A stretch of 64,000 nucleotides of DNA from Heligmosomoides polygyrus polygyrus. Taxonomy: Eukaryota > Nematoda > Chromadorea > Rhabditida > Heligmosomidae. Shown here piece after piece: positions 49,920-61,334 of this stretch (position 1 is the stretch's first letter; each line of letters begins with the position of its first letter). Made by a program: the position numbers and the translations under genes. The stretch is from assembly GCA_947396885.1 (NCBI GenBank), contig OX377206.1, positions 5,470,658 through 5,534,657 on the forward strand. The letters are read 5' to 3'. The notes below the pieces were generated by a model. The model was not told the DNA's origin and ran no database searches. It saw nothing but the letters and a program-made list of their open reading frames with translations.

Positions 49920-51075
49920 GTAGTTGTTCCAGTTATTTATTACTGTTGTTATTTTCTTGTTTTGGTCTAGTTTATACCCCAGTCATAATGAAATTGGCTA
50001 ACGTTGATCAGGCCGCGCGGCCCAATCGATAATGGTGATTTTAATTATGACACGCCGCGCGGCGAATGGGGTATATACAGGGCAGCCAGAGGAAGACGGA
50101 TGATGTGAGCTAGTCTACATACGGTGAGGCAAGCCTGGCGGTTTCGTGTGAACTGCTGTTTGGGTATCCCATGCTTGATGAAAAGTATGAACAGGCGGCG
50201 CGCGCTCGGTTTTAATCGATGTGAATGTTTTGCACGGGCGACGAGTCGCTCTTGTCGCGAAGTATGAACAGACCCATAGCGGCGAGCGGCGCTGCCGCAG
50301 AATTGTGCGGGGGCCTTCAGGCGGGGCCCTTGATATACTACCGCGACGGGTCGGAGCGACAGTGTTGCGCGGGTAGCTACGCAGTTCGTACCCGCTCAAT
50401 ACCATCGCCGCGACCCATAGCCGGCGCGACGCGATAGGCCTTAGGGACATCTATTAATTTGTCCATATCAATTGATTTTGGCTTCTACAGCATGGCATAG
50501 GTCATTAACCAACCTGTTCACTAGGCAGCTCGCAAGTAAAGGTAAAAGGTTCTCAGGCAAAAATTCCCTCGCTGTTTGGTGTCATGCTTTTAAATATCGG
50601 GAGAGAGACTTGGTCGGTCGTTATTTGCGTGTGCTGTCAAAGCAGCCATTCGAGCGAACAGCACTTCATTATGTCCTCTGGGTTTTCTCAGCTTGGCTCC
50701 ATTGAACTCATAGATACATACCAGGGAAGGATTTTAGACGTATGTGGAACAACGACTCGGATATCACTGCGAGAATCTCCACCTTTCAAACAGAAAAATT
50801 GTTCAATTTTAGCAAAGTGCTTGACTATTTAAACCATTTGAGAAGAAGAAACGCAAGAATAAAAAAAAAACATCAATTTAGAAAAATCAACTCTTAGACC
50901 ATCCTAGTTCTGATCAGCCGATAACATCAGTAAAAAAATCGTGAAGCAGGTATGATGACTCTGTTCTTGGACACGAATCGCTCCGTCACTATTGCGGGAG
51001 GTTTCACAAGACGACATACACGTCCACATATGATTCTTCTACCTCAGGTGTCCTGGTAACGTCACCACAAAGCAA

Positions 51076-52530
51076 TCAGCTCTGTAATCCAAGGATACTT
51101 AAAAAGTCAATCTTTTTTAATCGACTCTTGAAAGTGACAACAGTAGGTGCTTCTAAGACATGAGCTGGAAGTTTCTGTAGCCAAACTGCCCCACGAGAGA
51201 GAACAATATTAACACTGTCACAAGGAAATCTGTTCCCTGGGTTCTTAAACTGAAGAGAAAGTATACTGGTACGATATCTACATGGCCTAAATGTCCAATA
51301 TTTACTAGCCATCAAGGTTAGCTCACCTTTAAGCAGCTTGAAACAGGAGACCAAATCATTAAAAATACGTATGTACCTCAGAGATTTTAGTTTCAAAAAT
51401 TTTAGACTGCTTTCGTAATTCAGTGGTTGTAGATCTGGCATGCATCTGTGAACTAGTATTCGATTAAACGTCTGTTGCAGTTTTCCAATTTTGTTTTGGA
51501 ACTTTTTTGTTTGAGGATTCCAGATTTGTGACCCATAATCACGTCGACTTGTTGTAAAGTAATATCATTGAACCTGAAAACAGGTGCAATTCCAGCTCCA
51601 AAATGGATCACAGAAGTTTTGGCAAGATTCACTGATATGTCCCAATCGCTAACCCAAGAAATCATATTAAGAATTGATTGATTTAAAGCCTCCATGACTA
51701 GGGACTGATTTGAAGCATTATAAGTACCGTACACGTTGATATCATCTGCAATCATTTGAACGCTAATAGCACAGTGTGTCTTGAGTTTATACGGAAGGTC
51801 ATATGTGTAAGCTATGAATAGAACGGGTGATAGAACTCCCCCTTGCGGGACACCGCTCGTGCATCTACGCTGACCCGAAAAGGAATTACCAACTTTAACA
51901 TAATGTATCTGTTCTCTAAGTACGATTTTATCTACAAAAGCAATCGTCTTCCAATTCCCATTTCTGATAGCTTGGTGGTAAGCTTTCTGTGACTGACCTT
52001 ATCAAAGGCCTTGGATAAGTCAAAGTAAATTACGTCAACGCAATCACCTTTATTGACCGTAGTACTCCCATCGAAAAGACAGTCAGCTAGTTGAGTTGTC
52101 GTAGAAGCACCCTTTGAGAATTCATGCTGCGCAGAAGGAATAACTTTATTTTTAACAAACCTGGCTATTAATTTATCTCTAATAAGCTTTTCCAGCACTT
52201 TGATTGGCGTTGGTGAAGTGCTTATAGGACGAAAATCAGAGAGGAAAGAAGGATTATGTGATTTCGGAATAGCCGTGACCAGCATATTTTTCCAAATGTC
52301 AGGAACTTTACCAAATAATAGAGAACTATTGAATATTATCGAAAGTGGTTTAGAAAGCGCTAAAGCGCATCTTTTAAAAATAATCTGAGGGACACCATCA
52401 TATATGGACGAGGTGGTATCTTTCCACGATGCAAGAACTCTTAGTACGTCTTTTGGATAGATTAACATGTCATTCAGGGCATCGGAAGACTCAGATTTCT
52501 CATGGAAATTCGATATTAGAGTAGGTGTGC
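51076..52530 (-). pseudogene. CR1/jockey-like LINE, duplicate of 37279-38733
   Basis: Same fragments, same frameshifts and same catalytic remnants as the unit A copy, with only a few substitutions (for example CNRRLIEY against CNRRLLEY). The shared disabling changes show it was already dead when the segment duplicated. Confidence 0.85.
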
Positions 52531-52538
52531 AAAGAGAC

Positions 52539-52602
52539 GGCGTAGTGAGGGATTCGAACTCTCGGCGTTACATACGTGAAGTAGAACCTCTGCCACTACG
52601 CC
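52539..52602 (-). repeat. tRNA-like repeat, duplicate of 38742-38805
   Basis: Identical 7-bp acceptor-like stem and TTCGAAT loop. Offset 13797 from unit A. Confidence 0.4.
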
Positions 52603-53158
52603 ACCCAAGCAGCGCTACCATCTACTAGCGCCCGAGTGGTGAGCTCGAGCCTGCGGACAGTTGTCGTCGTTGATCTTGCTTTGCTACTATTTGAAGGATG
52701 AGAAATCCTCCCATAGTGTTTGTTCTTACCGTGTCTTGTAAGTCCCCTCTGCTCGTCCACTAAAAGTCGTCCGAAATAAATTCTGTCGATCACCCTAGCG
52801 TGATCGACGCAGGCATACTCCAGTCAGACCAGATTCTTAACGAACAGACCCGGTATGTGGCATGCATTTCGAAACGCTTTAAGGTTCGTTTGGTGGGTGT
52901 TGCGAAGACAGACCGCGGGGCTGCGGGAACGCGCCGTTGTTCCCACCGTAACGGCAGCAGCCAATCAGTCACGGGCCTGGCCGCGCAGACTAGGCATATG
53001 ATCGGCTGCAGCGATTACGGGGGTAACAACGCGTCCCCTCACCCCACCGCTGCACGTTCCCGCACACGCGCGGTGGGTCTTCGCGGCATGCGCCTGTTCG
53101 TTTCTTTTTTTTTAATTTTATTTCTTACTATATCAAGTGCAATTCAAATATAAGTTTG

Positions 53159-53476
53159 CTAATAATCCTGATCTTCTTCTTCATGAGAGACTACGCCATC
53201 GGATTCTTCGCTAGTATCCGCCTCCGAACTGCTTGGGGTGTCAGGTGGTGTAATCATCGTCATTAAATAAGCAAGTCTCCATCTGAGACTGTCCTCCCAA
53301 CCGACGGTCTCTCGCTCCATCCTGCTCCTCCACTCATCGTGAAGGACTTTGAGCAGGATGTCCATCTCCTCCGGAAGGTCTTCCTCCAGCCAAGGATTGT
53401 ACCGGGCGGGTGCTGGAGGCTGACGTCCGTCGGGCTCGTTCTCGTGCTCATCCGGCTCGGCTTGAAGAGACCACCT
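53159..53476 (-). CDS. Acidic open frame, duplicate of 39362-39679
   Basis: Same length and reading frame as the unit A copy, with one residue changed. See that entry for composition. Confidence 0.28.
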   Translation of the reverse strand, partial: RWSLQAEPDEHENEPDGRQPPAPARYNPWLEEDLPEEMDILLKVLHDEWRSRMERETVGWEDSLRWRLAYLMTMITPPDTPSSSEADTSEESDGVVSHEEEDQDY

Positions 53477-54967
53477 TCATTTTCAAAGTCCGACGGGTGG
53501 TCCTCGACATCGCTTCGTTTTTAGAGCCTAACGAGGACTCAGTGTCGGACTCCGACATTGGTGAACCTGGTGCAGCTCCAGTCGCGCGAGCAAGATCCAC
53601 TCCTTAAAGGTCGACAAGTGCGCTACCGTATTCTATTGTTTCATTGTAGCGCGCAATCTGACATCTGCGCTGCAAGCGGCTATGCTTCTTTATCCCTCCA
53701 AACGTATGCCTATCTAGACGAACATTTTCTCCGCAATAACTTAAAAACTGCGTAAAATTTTTAATTTTTCAACTCTTTAGGAAAATAATAGGTTGTTGCC
53801 GATCTGAAAGCACAATGAGGGGACATATTCATGGACTAAAAGAGATTTCGCCTTTCAGTTCTCTGAAATGTTGCGATTTTCGTTCGCCTGTCAGCAAAAA
53901 TTCGGGTTGTGTGGAGAAAAAGCACACATATCTTCACTTTGCAGTTTCAAGTAAGCAGCATTCGCACTATCAATCAAGTGAAAATCTAAACGACTGCATG
54001 GCGCCGTCCTTTTCTGGTGCACTATAAAGTTTCAAATTTTTTACAACTTTAATGGCTTTAGTTGGATCATATAGTGATTCTGCCTGTTGAAATAAAGATG
54101 AAACAGTGTAGGATACTGAAATGTTGCACCTTTGCGCAGGAATTACAAGGGAAGGTCAGTGGTTCGGCTCCCGTGTGATGCAAAATTTTTGCACTTCCTA
54201 AGGGAGATCTGCCACGACCAGTCAAAACTTTCTATGTCAGATCGCAGCGGAGACGTTCTCCAGAAAAGATTGTTCAGAGAAAAGTTTGACGCCGAATAAG
54301 CCTAAATTTTTGCCGGTGGTGATCAGAAGAAATGAGTCGAAATCTACTCTTCATACTTCAGAGCGAGCTGGTGCCGCTTCTAGTAGAACAGTTGCACAAG
54401 GCCCCTTCATCCTTCTAGACTGGGTCGCAAGAAGCTACATATTTCTTGCTATTTTTTTTTGTTTTTGTTGTATTTTTGTGTAATTTTATGTGCGTTATAA
54501 ATCTACGAATGCTCTAGAGATGTACAAAGTGGCACAAAAGGGACTGTATAATAAAAAGGAAAACTAAGTAGCGATGTAGGCCTATGAACGACAAAAGGGT
54601 CAAGAAAACCAAGGAAAGGGGGAGGGGGAGTGGGGTTTGCAAGCAATGTGGTCTATCCCGGTCAGCAAGCTGTAAGGAAACGTCGTCGTTCACTTTCAAT
54701 TCTGCCGCCGTTGTGGAACAGAAATAGTAAAGTGTGCCTCCCCCCCCCCGCACTAGGATAGACCTAAGACTCCATGACCTGCGATTGGAACTGAAAACGG
54801 GAAATGGAGGTAGAATGGAGAAAAAAGGGGACTGTTCAACGTTCCGCCTGAAGCTGAGGGCCGCCATTGGTTTGCACCGGTTGGAAACAGCCCGCCGGGT
54901 TGTGGTGATCGGCGCTCGCCACGCAAATAGCAGACGCGCTCTGTTCTGTTCCTCGGTAGCAGATCTC

Positions 54968-55652
54968 CTATTGGACGGAGCGGAGCGCGCCGGCTGTGGG
55001 AGCGGGGTGGCGCAGCGATGGCAATCGCTCCGCCTGGCTAATGCTCGGCGTGATGAGCACGATGTCGTCACCGAAGCGAAGACGGTGCAGCTGGCAACCT
55101 CCAGTCTTCACTCCCATGTATTCCCCTTCTAATTCGCGCATGAAGTTTCCGGGAGTGACAGTAAAGTGCTGCGGGTATACGTTCAGTATAGTATAGTATA
55201 GTACCCCCTGGGCAGCCACTATCTTCACGTCGATGACGATGTCGTTGTAGAATGGTGGGATCTTGGTCGTGAATCTGCTGTAGCTCTCGAGGTACTCCTC
55301 TGATGTACTGAGTAGGAGCGGCCAGAGTGCGGAAGGCTTCGACGACCGCTTCCGTTCCGACAGAATCGAATCCTCCTTCAGGTCGATGAACGTAAGGCAC
55401 ATCGGCAGCTTGTATGTACTCTCGTGAGATTTCATTGAGCTTCGCAATGGTGTGTATGTGGTCGATCGTGCTGAATCCTCTCCGAAATTCTGCTTGTTTG
55501 CCTGGCTGTCCTTCGTCCAGGGCTCTGCTGATACTATTCATAAAGACTCGAGTGAACAGCTTGTAGACTACGGACAGCAGGCAGATCGGGGCGATAGTTG
55601 CCAATGTCGTGCACGTCTCCCTTCTTGAACAACAAGACGGTTTTGCTGGCAT
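54968..55652 (-). pseudogene. RTE-like RT fragment, duplicate of 41168-41852
   Basis: Same broken frames, altered catalytic motif and GTATA expansion as in unit A. The adjoining C run at 54738 is longer by a few bases than at 40939, the main difference in the neighbourhood. Confidence 0.8.
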
Positions 55653-57727
55653 TTCACTGAGATAGAACTTTGCACTCCCGGCAGGTCCCGTGTGAAGAGC
55701 CGCGCCAGGGTATTGATGAGCACTAGTTGGAGGTTCTTCTAATGTTCAGAAATTTGATATTGTAGTACTCGTAGCAAAAGTAATGTGCGAATTGTCTGCT
55801 TTTGTATTTCGCCCATTTTTCGTTTTTGTTGATGATTGCACACGAGTCATCTTGGGCAATCAGCTTGAAATTTGGACGACTTGTAACGCCAGAGATCAGC
55901 CACTTTTGTTCATTAGGTTTTCAATAAGCTTGTACAAACCGAACGCACATTTACGATTTTTTCTCTCTTTTTCGGTTTTGAATCACTATTTGATTTGTTC
56001 TAAAAAGGCACTGAAATTTACTAATAAAAGGTACTTAATGTAAGGAATGTAAAGCACCAGTTCCTATTCATCGTAGCCAACTGGCCAATCCCACATAGGT
56101 GTCTAACTGTTGTTTACGATTGAAGGCAACTCGAGGAGTCTTCAGCTGACGTGTTTCGACACTCTGATCTACGGGCAGCCCTCGCCAACAAGTGTGCTCC
56201 AGCCGCCACTCACGTCAACAACGTACATATTTCGTAAGGACGGCACATCGAAAGACTCGGCCAGAGGATCATTCTTCGTCATTTCATTTCATTTCGTTGC
56301 CATTGAGAGTGAGTCCATCTTGTTCTTAGATTCCCCAGAGTTTGTCCATAAGAATCCTCTTGAACCGCTTTCAGAGTTTTCTTGAATCGGTGAGAAACTG
56401 CTATCGTTCAATAGCAAAAAACCATTCATAGTTGAATCCCGAAAACATATGGGAATAGAGAATAGACCGATTTTTTAAAACGATTTCCAAGGTATCCGTC
56501 AGGATTGTTAGCCATCCAGGGAACCTGGAAATTTCGGTTTTTGGAGCGTAAGGACCATGAGTACTATCTGTCACAATATGACCCAGTTAATTGACTCCTC
56601 GTTAAGCAGCGACAGACGCCTGCACAAGCTCCTGCACATTCCTTATACGACGCTCACCTTCTGTTTTTTTCTGAACCACCTTGTGAGGTATCAAATCTAG
56701 AAAGAATGCTAGGAACTGGCAACTCCGAGCGACTATCGGCTCGGAGGGGTTACCTTGTACCCAATGGTTATCCGCCTTGGTAAGAAGGCACATATATGTC
56801 CTACTGCCTCAGAAATGGCCTTCCTCAGTTTACCGTACGAGTAGAACACAGAGCGCTGCTAAACATTCCACGTTTCGTACAGCACAAAACGTACTCGGCG
56901 AACACCCCCCCCCCTCTCTATATTCCTGGGACATTTTGTGTCTCTCCATAACGTAATGGAAAAATCTAGGATTTCCAGGAAACTTCAAGGAGAAAAGGAA
57001 ATGATAGATAGCGCAGGTTCAACAAAACGAAGCATAACTCACTCGATGTGCGCTTGTTCTTTTAAAGGTGTCCCGCAATGGTGACTATAGGATACACTGG
57101 ATAAATTGCCAAATAGTCACTGTTTAGTTTATGCCAGACAAACGGCGAAGTTGGGCAGAGTCATTTATGTGCAGGCATTTAATCGAGTTTTTAGAATTTT
57201 TCTTCTGCTGTCTCTTTTTTAATGGAAAAAATTCCAAGATTTGTTCACATCCCAGTTCCGGCTTTGGCGCGGTGTCATGGTGCTTTGAAAATCGTACTTG
57301 AACATGGCTTCGATACCAAGTTCCTCTATTTAACTTTGATATTTGTCTATTACCGCTTTAAGGCGTGCCGCGTTATGGTCTAGCTGTACCACGCCGCAAT
57401 ACTATTTTGACCTTCTAAATCGATCCGTGTTTCGCTCAACGCACTCTTCCCTGAGGTGTTGTCTATAACCACTAATATGGTTTATTCGTTCCGATCTTGT
57501 CCTTAAGGTATTTTGTTTCGTTTTCGTGGATCTTCAAGATCCACGCATAAATGACTAACAAAGAGTGAATAAAAAACAAATAATTGATAGTTTTTCGACA
57601 ATTTGCCAGGATTTTATGGACTAAAGTGAAGGTGGAACCTCCCCCCCCCCCCTTCGCATACTTGCACCATGTGCCATCTTCTCGTTTCAACGTTTAGCGT
57701 CAGCCTCATGAAGTGAGCCTGTTTCAG

Positions 57728-57782
57728 AGGCACCGTTGATATCAGACGCGAAAACCTAACAGCAGAGGTGGTCACCATCGAG
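57728..57782 (+). pseudogene. Orphan gene X exon 2
   Basis: It is identical to exon 2 at 46862-46916, but the exon 1 that should precede it (43808 in unit A) was removed by the deletion joining 57457 to 57458. It cannot be part of a normal gene X transcript from this unit. Confidence 0.6.
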
Positions 57783-59302
57783 GTAATTGTTCCGGTTATT
57801 TGTTGTTGTTGTTACTACCTTGAACACAAGGAAAGTGGCCTATCCGCGGTAGGAAACCGCGTAGAACGGTCCTCCTTTAAGCCTGCTCAGAAATTCACCC
57901 TCGAAAAGGCAGAGTGAAGTGTCTCCCCCCCCCCCCCTAATAGGACAAATTGCTGTGATCTTCAAAGATGGCTCACAATGCCTGCATTCAAATCTGTAGT
58001 GTTATCCGTTTCGAAACCCTGTTTTCATCGCTTCACATTATGTTTATGATCTGGATAGATTTTGGAATTCTTTGATAGCTCAGGATCCGATGGTGAATGT
58101 ATACCAGAAACGATAGTGGGTCGGCGACCACTTTTTGTCAGAAATACCTCTCCAACTTTTCATGATGAAGCTATTAAGCCGTGATCGGTTCTTGGACAAA
58201 ATGGCCTCTTACATTCCAATTCTGGCATAGACGTTGAATTATGTAGTTGGAAGTTGCTCTCATTCATGGCGCGAAAAACGCTCCATACTTGAATTTCGAA
58301 AGTGTATCTCTCAACAAGGAATGCAGGAGAGAGTAAGCCACTTTTTGCGACATCTCCCGAGCATCCCTTTGGTTTGCTGGACATCTAGGGTCTGCCCACA
58401 CTTTGCAACCGCAGCTATGGACTCGCTCGTGCAATGCATGCGGATTGATTGATGCCGAGCATTCGCTCAGCAAAGTCGATACGCGTGTTTTACCCGTGTA
58501 ACTCTGTCGCTGCTGTCGCGAAATGTGAATAGGCCCTAAGGCAAATTCGATTCTTTTTTTTTTTTATAACTGTCGCGCGTAGTTGTTGTGTTGTGTGTCA
58601 TAAGTTGACACGGCTAATTCGCCCTTGGTTAAGCAGCGACAAACGCCTGGAGATAACCTCCCGCGCATACCATGTTAACAGGGTGGTGCTTCTCATTGTG
58701 ATGACGGTTTGCGATTTCTGAAACACATCTAATCGAGCATGAACCGATGGAAAGGTAAAACTGCGAATTCCCAGAAAGGTCGTATAGGCGCAATCGCAAT
58801 ACACCTGTGGTATTTAGGATCTCCTCATAACGAAATAGAGGAAGAAGAGTAACGTCAGGGTGTTTACGAGACTGTGTAACGGCAGATGGAGTAGGTTCAA
58901 CAAAACGGAGTATAACTTACTCGTTGTTTTGAGCTTTTAAAGGTGTTGTGGGCGCTTTACACTGGAATGAGCCATTTTCGGATTATCGATTCGGACATCC
59001 TGGTCCGAGTCATCCGAAATTGGCCGTGTCCGAATCACTCAAAAATCCGTGGTTCGCGAAATCGCCGTCATCCGAATCATCTAAAAATGCGGTCGCAGGT
59101 GTCATCCGAATCATCCAAGTATCCAAAAATTTGGTCGGATACAATGTATAGTGGACACAATGCGTGTTAGGAGAGTGGTGCACTATTGTGAGGACGCGCT
59201 TTCTTCATCATTTTTCTCTCTAAGGTTTCACATTCTGGCTGAATCCTAGCGCTGAGGATGAATCGCGCCAAGGAAAGCACGGCATGTTGTTTTACCGTAT
59301 GG

Positions 59303-60759
59303 GATGGCACGTAAAAACACCCTCCCGTGCAATCGATTGGGTCAGGCTTTCGCGATGGGGCGCGCGCGCACCGTGCAGTGGAGCCGACGACACGTCATCC
59401 GCCGGCTTAGTAGCTTCGATGGGAACAGGAACTTAGATTACGGAGAACAGTACCAACTTGGCGTAATTCGAAGTTGGGCGTGGAGCCATTTTGCAGCCAC
59501 GACACGGCATATTTTACGGTAAACGCTAAAGAGAAGCACCTTGCAACAGCTGTTACGAAACTGGAGCACAGTGAATTCTAAGCATATGCACTTTGGAAGT
59601 GCTCTTACTACTCGTGGTTGTGAAATTCAGTTGGTTACTGAGTGTATATGTCACACAGTCTGTTTTGCTCATACAGCCCTCTTAGGATGCACATTTTTTA
59701 AAGGATAGCATCCATTTCGACGTTGCCATTCTATGAGTTTGGTCCAAAACGTCGGATTTAAGAGTTACTTCCGCTCAGAGTTAATCTTAATGAAAGCTAT
59801 AATAATCTACATGCTTTTGGTGATAATGTCTATGGTAAGAGTTTCACGATTATGAAATGGAAGGCTTCTACGGATGAGACATGGCAGTTTGTGTTGCTCA
59901 TTATTGTAATGAAATCCCAAATCTTACATCTTAACCACTGCATTCAACATTTGTCCTCTCAACGAGTACCAAGCAGAGCACTTCGACCCTTCTAATCTCA
60001 TATGTACACTTTTCTCAGGGGCAAGAGGTAACTTCCAGATAGTTAACCACTCATAAATCCTTTCCAATCTCTCTCCACATCGGTACCTGATTCAATTTTC
60101 CCATTGATCTTGATATCGGCTTTCCTCAAGAATCAATGGCAGCCCAGCTACGTATATAGCGAACAGAACTGCGGAAAAGACCCCTATCTGAGGAATTTCG
60201 CTCTTCACCAACTTACAGACTCAAAAAGTACCTCCTATCCTGGCCTGAAAACTACGCTCTGAACGATTTTGTATTCATTTACACACTAGGGGATGGAAGT
60301 TCAGATGTTCAGGTTTTGCATTACCTCCTATCCTGGCCTGAAAACTACGCTCTGAACGATTTTGTATTCATTTACACACTAAGGGATGGAAGTTCAGATG
60401 TTCAGGTTTTTGCATAAGTCTAGAATGGTCCACCCTATCGAATGCTTTAGAAAAATGAAAGTAAATTACATCACATGTATCAGTGTACATGTACATGTAC
60501 ATTATCAAAGTAAATTACAGCACATGCTACATGCTATACGATGCCTTATCCGTTGCCCTCACGTCGTTACTTGATACCACTGAGTCGTGCGCTCATAAGT
60601 ACTGTACCGAAAAGTGGTGTAACCCCTTTCAGCCCCCTCCAAGCTGTCAAGCCAGCGGACGATGCCGCGTCGTCGGCTCCACTGCACGGTGCGCGCGCGC
60701 CCCATCGCGAAAGCCTGACCCAATCGATTGCACGGGGGGGGGTGTTTTTACGTGCCATC
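59303..60759. mobile_element. Mutator-like element: 9-bp target duplication and about 115-bp terminal inverted repeats
   Basis: ACCGTATGG occurs at 59294-59302 and again at 60760-60768; the paralogous empty site at 48440-48448 has it once with matching flanks on both sides. The element begins GATGGCACGTAAAAACACCC and ends with its exact inverse, and the inverted match continues about 115 bp through CGTGCAATCGATTGGGTCAG and GGGGCGCGCGCGCACCGTGC. A 9-bp duplication with long terminal inverted repeats is the Mutator/MULE hallmark. No transposase is present; the interior holds a LINE reverse-transcriptase fragment and a 93-bp direct duplication. Confidence 0.88.
60040..60480 (-). pseudogene. LINE reverse-transcriptase fragment captured inside the MULE
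   Basis: On the minus strand CDVIYFHFSKAFDRVDHSRL (60417-60476) is RT motif A with the first catalytic aspartate replaced by histidine. Then, after a 93-bp tandem duplication (60230-60322 and 60323-60415), EIPQIGVFSAVLFAIYVAG (about 60150-60205) is the GVPQGGVLSPVLF block, followed by a stop and frameshift. It resembles the CR1-like LINE at 38 kb in motif but is clearly a different element. Confidence 0.75.
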
Positions 60760-61334
60760 ACCGTATGGTGTGCAGTGAAGAAATCCCCTCTTAGGAAGAA
60801 CCCCCCCCCCCCCCCCCCTCCCCGGCTAACGCGCATCACGACCGCAGTGACGGACTGTGGGATGCTCCAGGTAAACTGCAAAATAGCCACTGTTTGTATA
60901 TGCCAGAAGAAGCTGATGAGAATCATTTAAATGCACACATTTAATCTATTTCTGAATTTTTCCTCTGCTGTCTCTTTTTTTTGGAAAAAGATTCGAGATT
61001 TCCTCATGTCCCAGCCTCTGTTTTGACACGGCGTCATGATCCTTTGGAAGTCGTTTTTTAACATGGCTTGTACACCCCTCTATTTAACTTTGATATTCGT
61101 TTATTACCGCTTTAATACGTGCCACGTTATGGGTTATGGACTAGCGGTACCGCGCCGCAATATTTTGACCTTCCAAATCGATTCGCATTTCGGTCAACAC
61201 ATATTTTTAATGCGACGTCATGAAAATTCGTATTGAGGGCTGCTAAGCTATTCTAGCACGATAGAAATTTTCGAAATCGTGTGCTCCAAGTTTTCCGTTC
61301 TGTTGCATCAAACATTTTCGGTTTTCTTCAGGTT

